Positions 7,647 to 15,670 of a DNA stretch of 39,399 bases are shown piece by piece. This stretch comes from Corallococcus carmarthensis. Its GTDB lineage: Bacteria > Myxococcota > Myxococcia > Myxococcales > Myxococcaceae. Position 1 is the first letter of the stretch; every line of letters starts with the position of its first letter. Location: the NCBI RefSeq assembly GCF_003611695.1, contig NZ_RAWE01000077.1, positions 1-39,399 on the forward strand, written 5' to 3'. The position numbers and the translations under genes were made by a program. Below the pieces are notes generated by a model. It searched no databases. It saw only the letters and a program-made list of their open reading frames with translations, and was not told the DNA's origin.

Positions 7647-10600
7647 CTATCCCTTCCCCTCGGGTTCCTGCGCTTCCGAGTGGTCCGTGTCCTGCGGCGG
7701 CGTCACGTCGCGCGGCACCTCTGGCTCCGTGAGCGGAGGCGGCGCCGCTCCCGCCGCGGCCCGTTCTCCCGAGCGCATCCGTCCCGCTCGCAGGTCCGCC
7801 GTGAACACCTTCGACTCCTGGATGTCCACGTTCTGATCCGCGACGAATGCCGTCAGCTCGTTGGCGCCCTCACCGCGCACGCGCCCCGTGACGCCCCAGT
7901 GATACGGCAGGCCAATCTGGTGCACCTGCCGCCCCTTCACCTTCAGCGGGCGGATGCGCTCCGTGACCAGCGCCCGGCACTCCAGGTCCCCTCGCGCCGT
8001 GGCCAACGTGCACCAGTCCCCGTTCTTCAGCCCCTTCTCCCGCGCCAGCTCCGGGGAGATTTCGCAGAACATCTCCGGCTGCAATTCGCTCAGCCAGGAC
8101 AGCCAGCGCGACATGCCGCCCGCGGTGTGGTGCTCGGTGAGCCGGTACGTCGTGACCAGGTACGGGTAGCGAGGGTCGCCCCAGGCCCGGTGGTAGGGAT
8201 TGTCCTTGCGCCTCCACTCCTCGCGCGTGGGGTTGCACTGCTGCGCGTAGAGCGGGTTGGAGACCACCGACTCCATGGGCTCGTAGTGCGTGGGCAGCGG
8301 CCCGTCCAGCATCCCGCTGGGCGCGAAGAGCCAGCCCTTGCCGTCCGCCTGCAAGAGGAACGGATCATTGCCCGCGAGCGTCGCCAGCCCCGTCGCGCCC
8401 TCGGGCGGCCGGTACTCCGGCGGCCGGTCCGCGATGAAGTCCGGCACGTCCTCGCCCGTCCACTTCTTCTCCCCGGCGTCCCACCACACGTAGCGCTTGC
8501 GCTCGCTCCAGGGCTTGCCGTCCACGTCCGCCGACGCGCGGTTGTAGAGCATCCGCCGGTTGGCGGGCCACGCCCAGCCCCACTCGGGCGCCACCCACGT
8601 CTGCTGCTGCGCCGGCTTGCGCCGCGCGGCCTGATTGACGCCGTCCTTGTAGCAACCCGAGTAGATCCAACAGCCGCACGCCGTGGAGCCGTCGTCCTTC
8701 AGCGCCGTGAAGCCGTCCACCAGCTTCCCATCCGCCACCGTGTAGCCGTTGATCTCCTTCAGCACGGCTTCCGCGGACGGCTCCGCGTGCGGCCCGTGCG
8801 TCGGGTAGTCCCACGTCAGGTCCAAGAGCGGCGCGTCCTTCGCGTCCGAGGAGCCCGCGTAGAGCCGCCGCAGCTTGCGCCCCAGGTGCCAGGCGAAGTG
8901 CAGCTCGCTGCGCGTGTCCCCCGCTGGCTCCACGGCCTTGTGGTGCCATTGCAGCAGCCGCTGCGTGTTGGTGAAGCTGCCGTCCTTCTCCGTGTGCGCG
9001 GCGGCGGGGAAGAAGAACACCTCCGTGGGGATGTCCTCCGGCCGCACCTGCCCCGACTGGACCTCCGGTGCCGTGCGCCAGAACTCCGCTGTCTCGATGA
9101 GGGTGAAGTCGCGCACCACCAGCCAGTCCAGGTGGCGCAGCCCCTTGCGCTGGAGCGCCCCGTTCATGCTGCCCACGGCGGGGTTCTCGCCCATGACGAA
9201 GTAGCCCTGGAGCTTCCCGTCCGCCATGTCCGCCACCGTCTGCATGTGCGAGTGATTGCCCGTCAGCCGGGGCAGGTGGCTGAACAGGTAGTCGTTGTCC
9301 TTCGTGGCCTTGTCCCCGAACCAGGCCTTGAGCAGCGACACCGCGTACTTGGGGAACTCCGACCACCAGCCGCTGCCGGACTTGTTGTCGCGGATGTAGT
9401 GCTCCAGCCCGACCGTGGCCTCCGCGTGCGGCATGGGCAGGTAGCCCGGCAGCAGGTTGTAGAGCGTGGGGATGTCCGTGGAGCCCTGGATGGACGCGTG
9501 CCCGCGCAGCGCGAGGATGCCGCCGCCGGGCCGGCCGATGTTGCCCAACAGCAACTGGAGGATGGCCGCCGTTCGGATGTACTGCACGCCCACCGAGTGC
9601 TGCGTCCAACCCACCGCGTAGCAGAACGCGCTGGTGCGCTCCGGGTTGGAGTTGGCACACAGTGTCTCCGCCACCTGGAGGAACAGCGCCTCGTCCACGC
9701 CGCACACCTGGGACACCACCTTCGGCGTGTAGCGCGAGAAGTGCCGCTTCAGGAGCTGGAACGCGCACCGCGGATGCTGGAGCGTTTCGTCGCGGTGCTC
9801 GTTGCGCAGGTCCACCTGGGACTCGTGCCCGCCGCCGCCCGCGCCCGGTTCGTCCGTCAGCTCCTTGTGGCCCGCCGCCGGCACCACGCCGGGCACGCCT
9901 TCGTACTGCCAGGTGTGGATGTCGTAGCGGTGGTGCTTCGCCTGGAAGCCGCTGAAGAGCCCCTCCAGGTCCTCCGTGTCCACGAAGTCCTCACGGATGA
10001 GCGTGGCCGCGTTGGTGTACTGCACCACGTAGTCGCGGAAGTACCGCTCGTGCTCCAGCACGTAGTGGATGAGCCCGCCCAGGAACGCGATGTCCGTGCC
10101 CACGCGGATGGGCGCGTAGAGATCCGCCACCGCGCTGGTGCGCGTGTAGCGCGGGTCCACATGGATGACCTTCGCGCCCCGGGCCTTCGCCTCCATCACC
10201 CACTGGAAGCCCACCGGATGGCACTCGGCCATGTTGGACCCCTGGATGAGGATGCAGTCCGAGTGCTGCAGGTCCTGCTGGAACGTCGTGGCTCCACCGC
10301 GGCCGAACGTGATGCCCAGACCGGGCACCGTGGACGCGTGTCATATTCGAGCCTGGTTCTCCACCTGCACGACGCCCAGCGCGCTGAACAGCTTCTTCAG
10401 GAGGTAGTTCTCCTCGTTGTCCAGCGTCGCACCGCCCAGGTGCGCCATCCCCAACGTCCGGTTCACCTGACGGCCCTGCGCGTCACGCTGTTGGAACGTC
10501 GCGTCGCGCGTGCGCTTCACGCGCTCGGCCACCTTGTCCATCGCCTCTTCCAGCGGGATGGGTTCCCACTCCGTGCCGCCGGGGCGTCGGTAGAGGACCT

Positions 10601-10910
10601 GCCGCACGCGTTGCGTTCCCGTGACCAGCTGGAAGGTCGCGGCGCCCTTGGGACACAGCCGTCCGCGCGAGATGGGGGAATGCGGGTCGCCCTCGATGTC
10701 GAGGATGCGCCCATCGCGCACGTGCACCTCCTGCCCGCAGCCCACCGCGCAGTACGGGCAGATGGACTTCACGACCGCATCAGCGGACTTCGTGCGCGGC
10801 TCCAGCGAGCGGCTGCGCGCCGTCATCGCCGTGTCCCCCAGCGCCCGGCCGTCTCCTCGGGTGAGCTGCCGCAGCACGGGCCAACCGTTCAACAGGTCGC
10901 GGAACTTCAA
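7647..10910 (-). CDS. fdhA: Selenocysteine-containing formate dehydrogenase alpha subunit (in-frame TGA = Sec190)
   Basis: The bis-MGD catalytic subunit that oxidises formate to CO2. The frame is broken by a single TGA at 10341-10343, with QARI before it and HASTVPGLG after it, the exact place of selenocysteine in FDH-N/O/H enzymes. The protein is therefore one chain of 1,087 residues with Sec190. The N-terminal [4Fe-4S] site is Cys51, 54, 58 and 86 (CPYCAVGC...GRLCPKG); TFGRGGATT and HPVGFQW follow the Sec. The chosen start is TTG at 10910, with GGAGGAG five nt upstream; a longer frame reaches 11015 but has no ribosome site. No twin-arginine leader is seen with either start, so the enzyme probably faces the cytoplasm. 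It is the first gene of fdhA-fdhB-nrfD. Automatic callers would split it into 224- and 893-residue pieces. Confidence 0.93.
10311..10343 (-). promoter_or_regulatory. Bacterial SECIS element directing selenocysteine at the fdhA UGA
   Basis: On the minus strand the UGA occupies 10343-10341. Eighteen nt later comes a hairpin: the 7-nt arm GGTGCCC (10329-10323), the loop GGTCT (10322-10318) and the arm GGGCATC (10317-10311), pairing over seven positions with one G-U. The GGUCU loop is the SelB-binding signature known from E. coli fdhF, and the distance from UGA is in the usual bacterial range. A weaker outer pairing (TCCAC with GTGGA) can extend the stem. Confidence 0.88.
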
Positions 10911-10934
10911 GGCCGCTCCTCCACTCCGGGACGC

Positions 10935-10948
10935 ACGGGGTACCCCGT
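10935..10948. repeat. Perfect 14-bp palindrome in the fdhA leader
   Basis: ACGGGGTACCCCGT is its own reverse complement and lies about 25 nt upstream of the fdhA TTG start, in the 278-nt gap that also serves the divergent receiver gene at 11189. It may be an operator or a leader hairpin. The rest of the gap shows no convincing promoter; the TGGCAC at 11077-11072 (minus strand) lacks a matching -12 element. Confidence 0.4.
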
Positions 10949-11188
10949 CCCCCAAGATGGAGACGCACCCTGGCGCGGGCCAGTGCCTCGAAGGCAGGAG
11001 CAGGCGGGCAGGCATGAAAATGCGCGGTGCCCGAAATCAGACCGGGGGGCTCGAATCGTTATTTCTCCATGGTGCCAACGCCTCTTCCGGCTGCCCCCTC
11101 CCCGCTGGCCTGCGTGCCTTCAGGAGGAGCCGGAGGACCCACAGCCACGTGACGGCCGGACGTGGCGGAGAGCGAGTGGAGACACTGC

Positions 11189-11581
11189 ATGACAGACAGT
11201 GCCCCCCTCATCCTCTTGATCGAGGACGAGGAAGACATCCGGGACGCGGTCGCGACGCTGTTGGAGATGGAAGGCTATCGCGTCGCGCAGTGCATCAATG
11301 GTGAGGACGCATGGACCTGGCTGAGGCTCCATCCCCGCCCAGGCCTGGTGCTGCTGGACCTGATGATGCCGGTGATGGACGGACAGGCCTTCCTCGCGAA
11401 GCTGTCCCAGGAACGCATGCTGGAGGGCGTGCCCATCATCGTGCTGTCCGGCAGCCCCTTCCGTCCGCCAGGCGCGGTGGCCTACCTGCGCAAGCCGGTG
11501 GCGGTGGATCCACTGATGGAAGTGGTGCGCCGCTTCCTGCCGTCATCCGGGGAAGGCCCGGAAGGACCTCCCACGTCGTGA
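11189..11581 (+). CDS. Single-domain response regulator (receiver only)
   Basis: A 130-residue CheY-like receiver. It shows the acidic pair (LIEDEED near residue 8), the phosphoacceptor aspartate in LLDLMMP near 57, the conserved serine in VLSGS near 88, and the lysine in YLRKPVAV near 103. There is no output domain, so it must act through protein contacts. The ATG at 11189 has a GTGGAG site 7 nt upstream; an extension back to 11162 is less likely. No histidine kinase gene is nearby. It is divergent from fdhA and may share its regulatory gap, but a functional link is only a guess. Confidence 0.88.
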   Translation: MTDSAPLILLIEDEEDIRDAVATLLEMEGYRVAQCINGEDAWTWLRLHPRPGLVLLDLMMPVMDGQAFLAKLSQERMLEGVPIIVLSGSPFRPPGAVAYLRKPVAVDPLMEVVRRFLPSSGEGPEGPPTS

Positions 11582-11705
11582 AACATGTGTCGCGTGATGG
11601 GTGGCGGGTCCATCCAGGACTCGCGATGGAACGAGACCTGTGGAATCCTCGCGCCCCGTCAGGTCCCCGCCTGGTCCATTCCCCCTCATTCAAAGGACGA
11701 CGCTG

Positions 11706-12317
11706 ATGCCGCACGGCGCGCTGAATCTTCCCGAGGACGTCGCCCGTGACCTGGAGGCACGCCTGGCCGCGACGACGCCGGAGGACACGAGCCGGGGCCT
11801 GTTCTTCCTGGGCGTGCTGGACGCGGTGCGGTTCCTGGGCGGACCGGAAGCGGTGACGCGCTGTCTGGAGCAGGTGGGCGAGACCGCCGACTTCATGCCC
11901 ATGCAGACCTATCCGTTCCCGCGCTTCCTGCGGCTGTCCTACGTGGCGGCCGAACAGCTCTCGCCGCTCGTCGGCGGTCATGAGGCGGCGCAGCGGCAGA
12001 TTGGCACGCAGGCGATGCTGGACTTCCTCAACTCCATGTTCGCGCGCGACTTCGTGCAGCAGGCCGGAGGCGACCCGAAGCGGCTCTTGGAGTTGATGCA
12101 CTCCGGCTACCGCACGGCGCTGAACTTCGGCGAGCGCACCGTGGAGTGGACGGGGCCCACGTCCGGCCGGGTCATCATGAAGCGCTCGCTGATGCCGGTG
12201 CCCTACAACGAGGGCATCCTCCAGTCCGCGTTGGAGGTGACGGGCGTGCACGACGTGCAGGTGCGCGGGCAGGCGCAGTCGCTGGTGGACGCCGTCTACG
12301 ACGTGTCCTGGTCGTAA
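11706..12317 (+). CDS. DUF2378 (TIGR02265) myxobacterial paralogue family protein
   Basis: A 203-residue protein matching the myxobacterial DUF2378/TIGR02265 family in length and layout. An N-terminal segment (GLFFLGVLDAVRFLGG) is followed by the central YPFPRFLRLSYVAAEQLSP block and a C-terminal half with RVIMKRSLMPVPYNEGILQSAL broken over residues 158-180. No transmembrane segment or enzyme motif is visible, and the family function is unknown. The ATG at 11706 has AAAGGA about ten nt upstream. The 124-nt gap to the receiver gene has no terminator that I can see, so cotranscription is possible. Family assignment rests on recognition of these blocks, not on a search. Confidence 0.8.
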   Translation: MPHGALNLPEDVARDLEARLAATTPEDTSRGLFFLGVLDAVRFLGGPEAVTRCLEQVGETADFMPMQTYPFPRFLRLSYVAAEQLSPLVGGHEAAQRQIGTQAMLDFLNSMFARDFVQQAGGDPKRLLELMHSGYRTALNFGERTVEWTGPTSGRVIMKRSLMPVPYNEGILQSALEVTGVHDVQVRGQAQSLVDAVYDVSWS

Positions 12318-12448
12318 GGCCCGCGTCTCCCGTCTCCCGGCCCGGAGGGCAGCCAGCCGAGCGGGCCATGCGCTGAAAGATTCCGGGGGCTTGCCTCGTG
12401 CGAAGCCCGGCCGGAAGGCCCACCTCAGGCGAGGAGGGGCGAAAGCGC

Positions 12449-13447
12449 ATGGCGCGTCACGAGGACTTGAGGGGACAGGTGGCCATCGTCACGGGCGCGT
12501 CGAGCGGCGTGGGGTGGCAGTCCGCGCTGCGCCTGGCGGAAGCCGGCGTGCGGCTGTGCGTCACCGCCCGGCGTCAGGCGGCGCTGGAGCGGCTGCGCGT
12601 GGAGGTGCTCCAGCGCGGCGGCGAGTGCCTGGTGAGTGAAGGCGACGTGACGGTGGCGGAGGACGTGGAGCGCGTGGTGCGCGAGTGCGTGGAGCACTAC
12701 GGCCGCGTGGACCTGCTGGTGAACGCGGCCGCGGTGCAGTCCTACGGCTACTTCGACCAGCTGCCCTGGGAACACATCACGCGCGTGTTCGACGTGGCGT
12801 GCTTCGGCTACTTCCGCTTCGCGCGCGCGGTGCTGCCGCACTTCCGGATGCAGGGCCACGGCCACCTGCTCAACATCCAGTCCATGTTGTCGTCAGGGGC
12901 CGCGCCGCTGTTGTCCGCGTACGCGGCGGCGAAGCACGCGACGCTCGGGTGGGCGCAGTCGCTGGAGATGGAGCTCGCGGGCACGGGCATCCAGGTCTCC
13001 AACGTGATGGTGCCGTCCGTGTCCACGCCCATGTTCGACCACGCGCCCACGATGCTGGGGTGGAAGCCCGTGCCGGTGCCGCCCACGTACGACGTGGACC
13101 TGGTGGCCCGCGCGGTGGTGCGGCTGGCGAAGCGGCCGGGCCGCACGTCCGTGCCGGCGTTCCTCCAGGGACGGTTGATGCTGTGGCTCAACGGCGTGGC
13201 GCCGTCGGTGGGCAAGGCGGTGCTGAGCCGCTTCGGCGCGCGGATGCAGACGACGGACGCGCCGTTGGATCGCCCCGAGGGCAACCTCTTCACCCCCATG
13301 GCGGAAGGCGTGGGCCCCCGAGGCAGCGTGCCGCCGACGCCCGCGTGGGTCCGCTTCAGCGCGACGCTGGGCCTGGCGGCGCTGACGGGCGGAGTGGTGG
13401 GCGGCGCGGTGCTGGGCGCTCGCGGCCTGATGCGCGCGGTGCGCTGA
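12449..13447 (+). CDS. Short-chain dehydrogenase/reductase with C-terminal membrane helix
   Basis: A 332-residue SDR. The NAD(P) site is VTGASSGVG near residue 14, NAAA near 91 stabilises the central sheet, and the catalytic set is the serine in IQSMLSS near 142 with YAAAK near 157. After the usual 250-residue core come about 80 extra residues ending in a hydrophobic stretch (LGLAALTGGVVGGAVLGA near 310-328), probably a membrane anchor. The ATG at 12449 follows GAGGAGGGG by nine nt; an upstream in-frame start at 12398 is weaker. The substrate cannot be read from sequence. Similar SDRs with an extension act on lipids or steroids, but that is only an analogy. Confidence 0.9.
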   Translation: MARHEDLRGQVAIVTGASSGVGWQSALRLAEAGVRLCVTARRQAALERLRVEVLQRGGECLVSEGDVTVAEDVERVVRECVEHYGRVDLLVNAAAVQSYGYFDQLPWEHITRVFDVACFGYFRFARAVLPHFRMQGHGHLLNIQSMLSSGAAPLLSAYAAAKHATLGWAQSLEMELAGTGIQVSNVMVPSVSTPMFDHAPTMLGWKPVPVPPTYDVDLVARAVVRLAKRPGRTSVPAFLQGRLMLWLNGVAPSVGKAVLSRFGARMQTTDAPLDRPEGNLFTPMAEGVGPRGSVPPTPAWVRFSATLGLAALTGGVVGGAVLGARGLMRAVR

Positions 13448-13481
13448 ACGGGACACCGCTCTTCCGGCGCGCGGCCGTCCA

Positions 13482-13506
13482 AACCTGTCCGACAGCCGGA
13501 CAGGTT
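13482..13506. repeat. Perfect 10-bp inverted repeat, possible terminator
   Basis: AACCTGTCCG (13482-13491) and CGGACAGGTT (13497-13506) pair fully across a 5-nt loop, 35 nt after the SDR stop. No T-tract follows, so it could be a terminator without U-run, a processing hairpin or a protein-binding palindrome. Confidence 0.6.
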
Positions 13507-13632
13507 CAGGCGGCGCGCTGTGGACGGGGAGTCCACGCGGGGTTCTCACCTTCTCATTCGCGGTACAGATTTCAGACCCGAAAACCCGGCGCGCAACGCG
13601 ATCAGAATTTTCCTGTTCGTGGCGCTGATGGT

Positions 13633-13659
13633 GTCGTGTCAACGAAGTGTCCACACGAC
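13633..13659. repeat. 7-bp inverted repeat upstream of the outer-membrane protein
   Basis: GTCGTGT (13633-13639) and ACACGAC (13653-13659) are exact reverse complements with 13 nt between them, so their centres lie about two helical turns apart. They lie about 100 nt before the start at 13758 and could be an operator, but the match is short. Confidence 0.3.
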
Positions 13660-13757
13660 GGGAAAACATCCTCGCGTTGCGGCGGGCTTTGGCTAGAAGG
13701 GGCCCCGCATGCGCACCGGGAAGGGTCGGCCGGGCGCGAACGTGAGGAGCAACCTCG

Positions 13758-14357
13758 ATGCGTGGAAACAACAAGTGGACGGGCCTGGCGCTGGTGGCGG
13801 GTCTCGCGGTGTCGTCGCAGGCGGTGGCGGCGGATGAGCCGAACCTGAACAGCGACCCCGGCAAGTCGTCGGAGTTCGGTCAGGAGAGCCAGGTCGTCAT
13901 CAGCCAGGAGCTCAACGGCTTCCTGGGCTACAACACGGCCTCGGAAGTGTTCCTGGTCCGGCTGGAGCCGTCCGCGGACTACTTCCTCCAGCAGAACCTG
14001 TCGGTGGGCGCGTCCGCGCTGGTGGCCTTCGGCTTCGGTGACAGCACCGTCGTGGGCCTGGGCGTGCTGGGCCGCGTGGGCTACCACCTGCCGCTCAACG
14101 AGCGCGTGTCGCTGTGGCCCAAGGTGGGCTTCGGCGTGCAGTTCGCGCACGTGCCGAACGCCAGCGACGTGAACTTCGTCCTGGATTTCAACGCCCCCAT
14201 CCTGTTCCACGTCTCGCCGCACTTCTTCGTGGGCGCGGGCCCGCAGGTGCGCGCGGTCATCAGCCAGAGCGTGGGCAGCCTGGGTTCGGAGCAGGGCAAC
14301 TTCTCCGGCAACGACGTGACCATCGGCATCACGACCACGGTCGGCGGCTACTTCTAG
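13758..14357 (+). CDS. Small outer-membrane beta-barrel protein with signal peptide
   Basis: A 199-residue secreted protein. The first 25 residues form a Sec signal (MRGNNK, then a hydrophobic core, then SSQAVAA before DEP). The mature part alternates hydrophobic and polar residues in strand-like blocks (VGASALVAFGFG, VGLGVLGRVGYHLPL, FFVGAGPQVRAVI) and ends in GGYF, with a terminal phenylalanine as in proteins inserted by the BAM complex. About eight strands can be imagined, similar to OmpW/OmpA-like small barrels. The ATG at 13758 has GAGGAG upstream. The cargo or role is not evident. A hairpin just after the stop probably ends its transcript. Confidence 0.82.
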   Translation: MRGNNKWTGLALVAGLAVSSQAVAADEPNLNSDPGKSSEFGQESQVVISQELNGFLGYNTASEVFLVRLEPSADYFLQQNLSVGASALVAFGFGDSTVVGLGVLGRVGYHLPLNERVSLWPKVGFGVQFAHVPNASDVNFVLDFNAPILFHVSPHFFVGAGPQVRAVISQSVGSLGSEQGNFSGNDVTIGITTTVGGYF

Positions 14358-14377
14358 CCTCGGGCCTTTCCTGGCAC

Positions 14378-14396
14378 CCCGGGCTTGCTGCCCGGG
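14378..14396 (+). terminator. Hairpin after the outer-membrane protein gene
   Basis: CCCGGGC (14378-14384) and GCCCGGG (14390-14396) pair over a TTGCT loop, and flanking CA/TG bases extend the stem with one bulge. It starts 20 nt after the stop codon. No clear T-run follows, as is common in very GC-rich genomes. Confidence 0.5.
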
Positions 14397-14412
14397 TGTC
14401 GGGGAATGAAAG

Positions 14413-14450
14413 ACCCGTGACGTAGGACGCAGCGCGTTGACGTCACGGGT
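14413..14450. repeat. 11-bp inverted repeat just upstream of the kinase-like gene
   Basis: ACCCGTGACGT (14413-14423) and ACGTCACGGGT (14440-14450) are exact reverse complements with 16 nt between them. The right arm ends 16 nt before the GGAGG ribosome site of the gene at 14476. It could be an operator or a leader hairpin that controls that gene, or a second terminator for the gene before it. Confidence 0.5.
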
Positions 14451-14475
14451 TGGATGTGTTGGGTTGGAGGTTGCC

Positions 14476-15435
14476 ATGTCCGTGCTTCCGTTCGCATCCC
14501 GGCTGCCCGCGTTCGCCCCCCTGCATCCGCTGGGGAGGGGCCCCTTGGGCGAATGGGTGTCCCTGGTGTGGCCGCTGGAGCAGGACTCCGCGGGAGCGCA
14601 CCCGCTGGTGGTGAAGACGTTCCTGCTGGCGTCGGGGCTGGCGCCGGAGGCGCGGCGTCCGTTGGAGGACGCGCTGACGCACGCGGTGCCGCTGCGGCAT
14701 CCGGGCATCGCGCGGCTCCACGGCTTCCAGGTGGACGCGCGCGACACGTTGACGGTGGTGTCGGACTACGTCCCGGGCTGTTCGCTGGCCACGGCGCGCC
14801 GGCGCGTGGTGGGGCGGGGCGCGCGGCCGTCGGAAGCGTTCGTGTGTCACGTGGGCGCGGAGGCCGCGGGAGCGCTGCAGGCCGCGCACGGCGCGCGCGT
14901 GGTGCACGGGGACGTGCATGCGCACCGCATCCGCGTGGGCCCCCGGGGTGAAGTGACGCTGACGGACTTCGGGCTGCGGCCGGCGCGTGCGCTGCTGCGG
15001 CGCTTCACGTCGCCGTCGCGGCCGGACGTGGTGGAGCCGCCGGCCCCGGAGGACGCGGTGGGCTCGCCGGTGGCGGCGCGGGAGGACCTGCGCGCACTGG
15101 GGCGGGTGTTGCTGTCGCTGGTCTCCGGGAACGCGGTGGTTCCGCAGGATGCGGCCGGAGTGGACGCGGCGCTGGGGGGCGTGTCGCCCGCGCTGCGGGA
15201 CGTGCTGCGTGGGGTGCTGTTGGATGCGCGCGGGGCGGACTCCGCCGCGGTGCTCCAGTCGGCGCTGCGCGACTGCATGGAGCGTGGGCCAGCGTGCCCC
15301 GGGCGGGAGGCGGTGGTGCGCGAGCTGGCGGCGTTGCCGGGTTCCGGCCCGCTGTCGCCGGTGGACGTGTACGTGGGCGCGGCGTCGGTGATGACCGCCC
15401 CCGCGTCCGTGCGCGGGCACACGCTGCGGTCCTGA
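14476..15435 (+). CDS. Serine/threonine kinase-like protein, probable pseudokinase
   Basis: A 319-residue protein with a degenerate Hanks-type kinase fold. A glycine loop (LGRGPLGEW near residue 17), the ATP lysine (LVVKTF near 50), a catalytic-loop HGD (near 140) and a DFG motif (LTDFGL near 162) are present. The catalytic loop reads HGDVHAHRIRV, so the magnesium-binding asparagine of HRDxxxxN is replaced by arginine. The activation segment is short and the C-lobe has no APE-like motif. These losses suggest a pseudokinase or very weak kinase. The ATG at 14476 has GGAGG five nt upstream. There is no transmembrane helix or sensor domain. It precedes the act operon by 235 nt, but a link is not shown. 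Confidence 0.78.
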   Translation: MSVLPFASRLPAFAPLHPLGRGPLGEWVSLVWPLEQDSAGAHPLVVKTFLLASGLAPEARRPLEDALTHAVPLRHPGIARLHGFQVDARDTLTVVSDYVPGCSLATARRRVVGRGARPSEAFVCHVGAEAAGALQAAHGARVVHGDVHAHRIRVGPRGEVTLTDFGLRPARALLRRFTSPSRPDVVEPPAPEDAVGSPVAAREDLRALGRVLLSLVSGNAVVPQDAAGVDAALGGVSPALRDVLRGVLLDARGADSAAVLQSALRDCMERGPACPGREAVVRELAALPGSGPLSPVDVYVGAASVMTAPASVRGHTLRS

Positions 15436-15670
15436 GCGCATCGCGAGGCGGCCAGGGGCTTGGGTCGAGCACCTGAGCAGGGCCTCGCGCGCTCGCGCCG
15501 CACCCGAGGGCGGCCTTCCTGTGGGCTGGCCAACGTCACGCGTGCTGGCCGTGTGAAACGCGACGGGGTGCGCGCGGGAGGCTGGTGGTTCCCAGCAGGC
15601 CTCGCCCACAGTCGCGCCCACCTCTCGCGCATGCGTGCCCGGAGGGTTTGACGCTGCAGGGGGGAGGGCC
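15436..15670 (+). promoter_or_regulatory. Upstream region of the act-cta respiratory operon
   Basis: This non-coding stretch must carry the promoter of the twelve-kilobase operon beginning at 15671. It holds two copies of GCTGGCC (15525-15531 and 15544-15550) spaced 19 bp apart, with the palindrome CACGCGTG (15537-15544) between them, which could be activator half-sites. No clear -35/-10 pair was found. Confidence 0.35.

Larger units (their letters stand above)
13448..13757. other. 310-nt non-coding gap with two inverted repeats
   Basis: No credible gene is present. The left half holds a 10-bp inverted repeat just after the SDR gene. The right half is less GC-rich and contains a 7-bp inverted repeat and a TAGAAG hexamer at 13694-13699, and is the likely promoter region of the outer-membrane protein at 13758. 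I cannot define a -35 element. Confidence 0.6.

Noticed and set aside
10341-10343. Reading the fdhA TGA as a frameshift or pseudogene stop
   Set aside because: The frame is unchanged on both sides, the TGA is at the conserved Sec site and a SECIS hairpin follows.
11072-11077. Sigma-54 promoter upstream of fdhA
   Set aside because: On the minus strand TGGCAC fits a -24 element, but the position for -12 has AGAAA in place of a GC-containing element.
7524-11192. Plus-strand open frame of 1,222 codons opposite fdhA and fdhB
   Set aside because: It is the antisense shadow of high-GC coding sequence: extreme Arg content, no domain, and it covers genes with clear motifs on the other strand.
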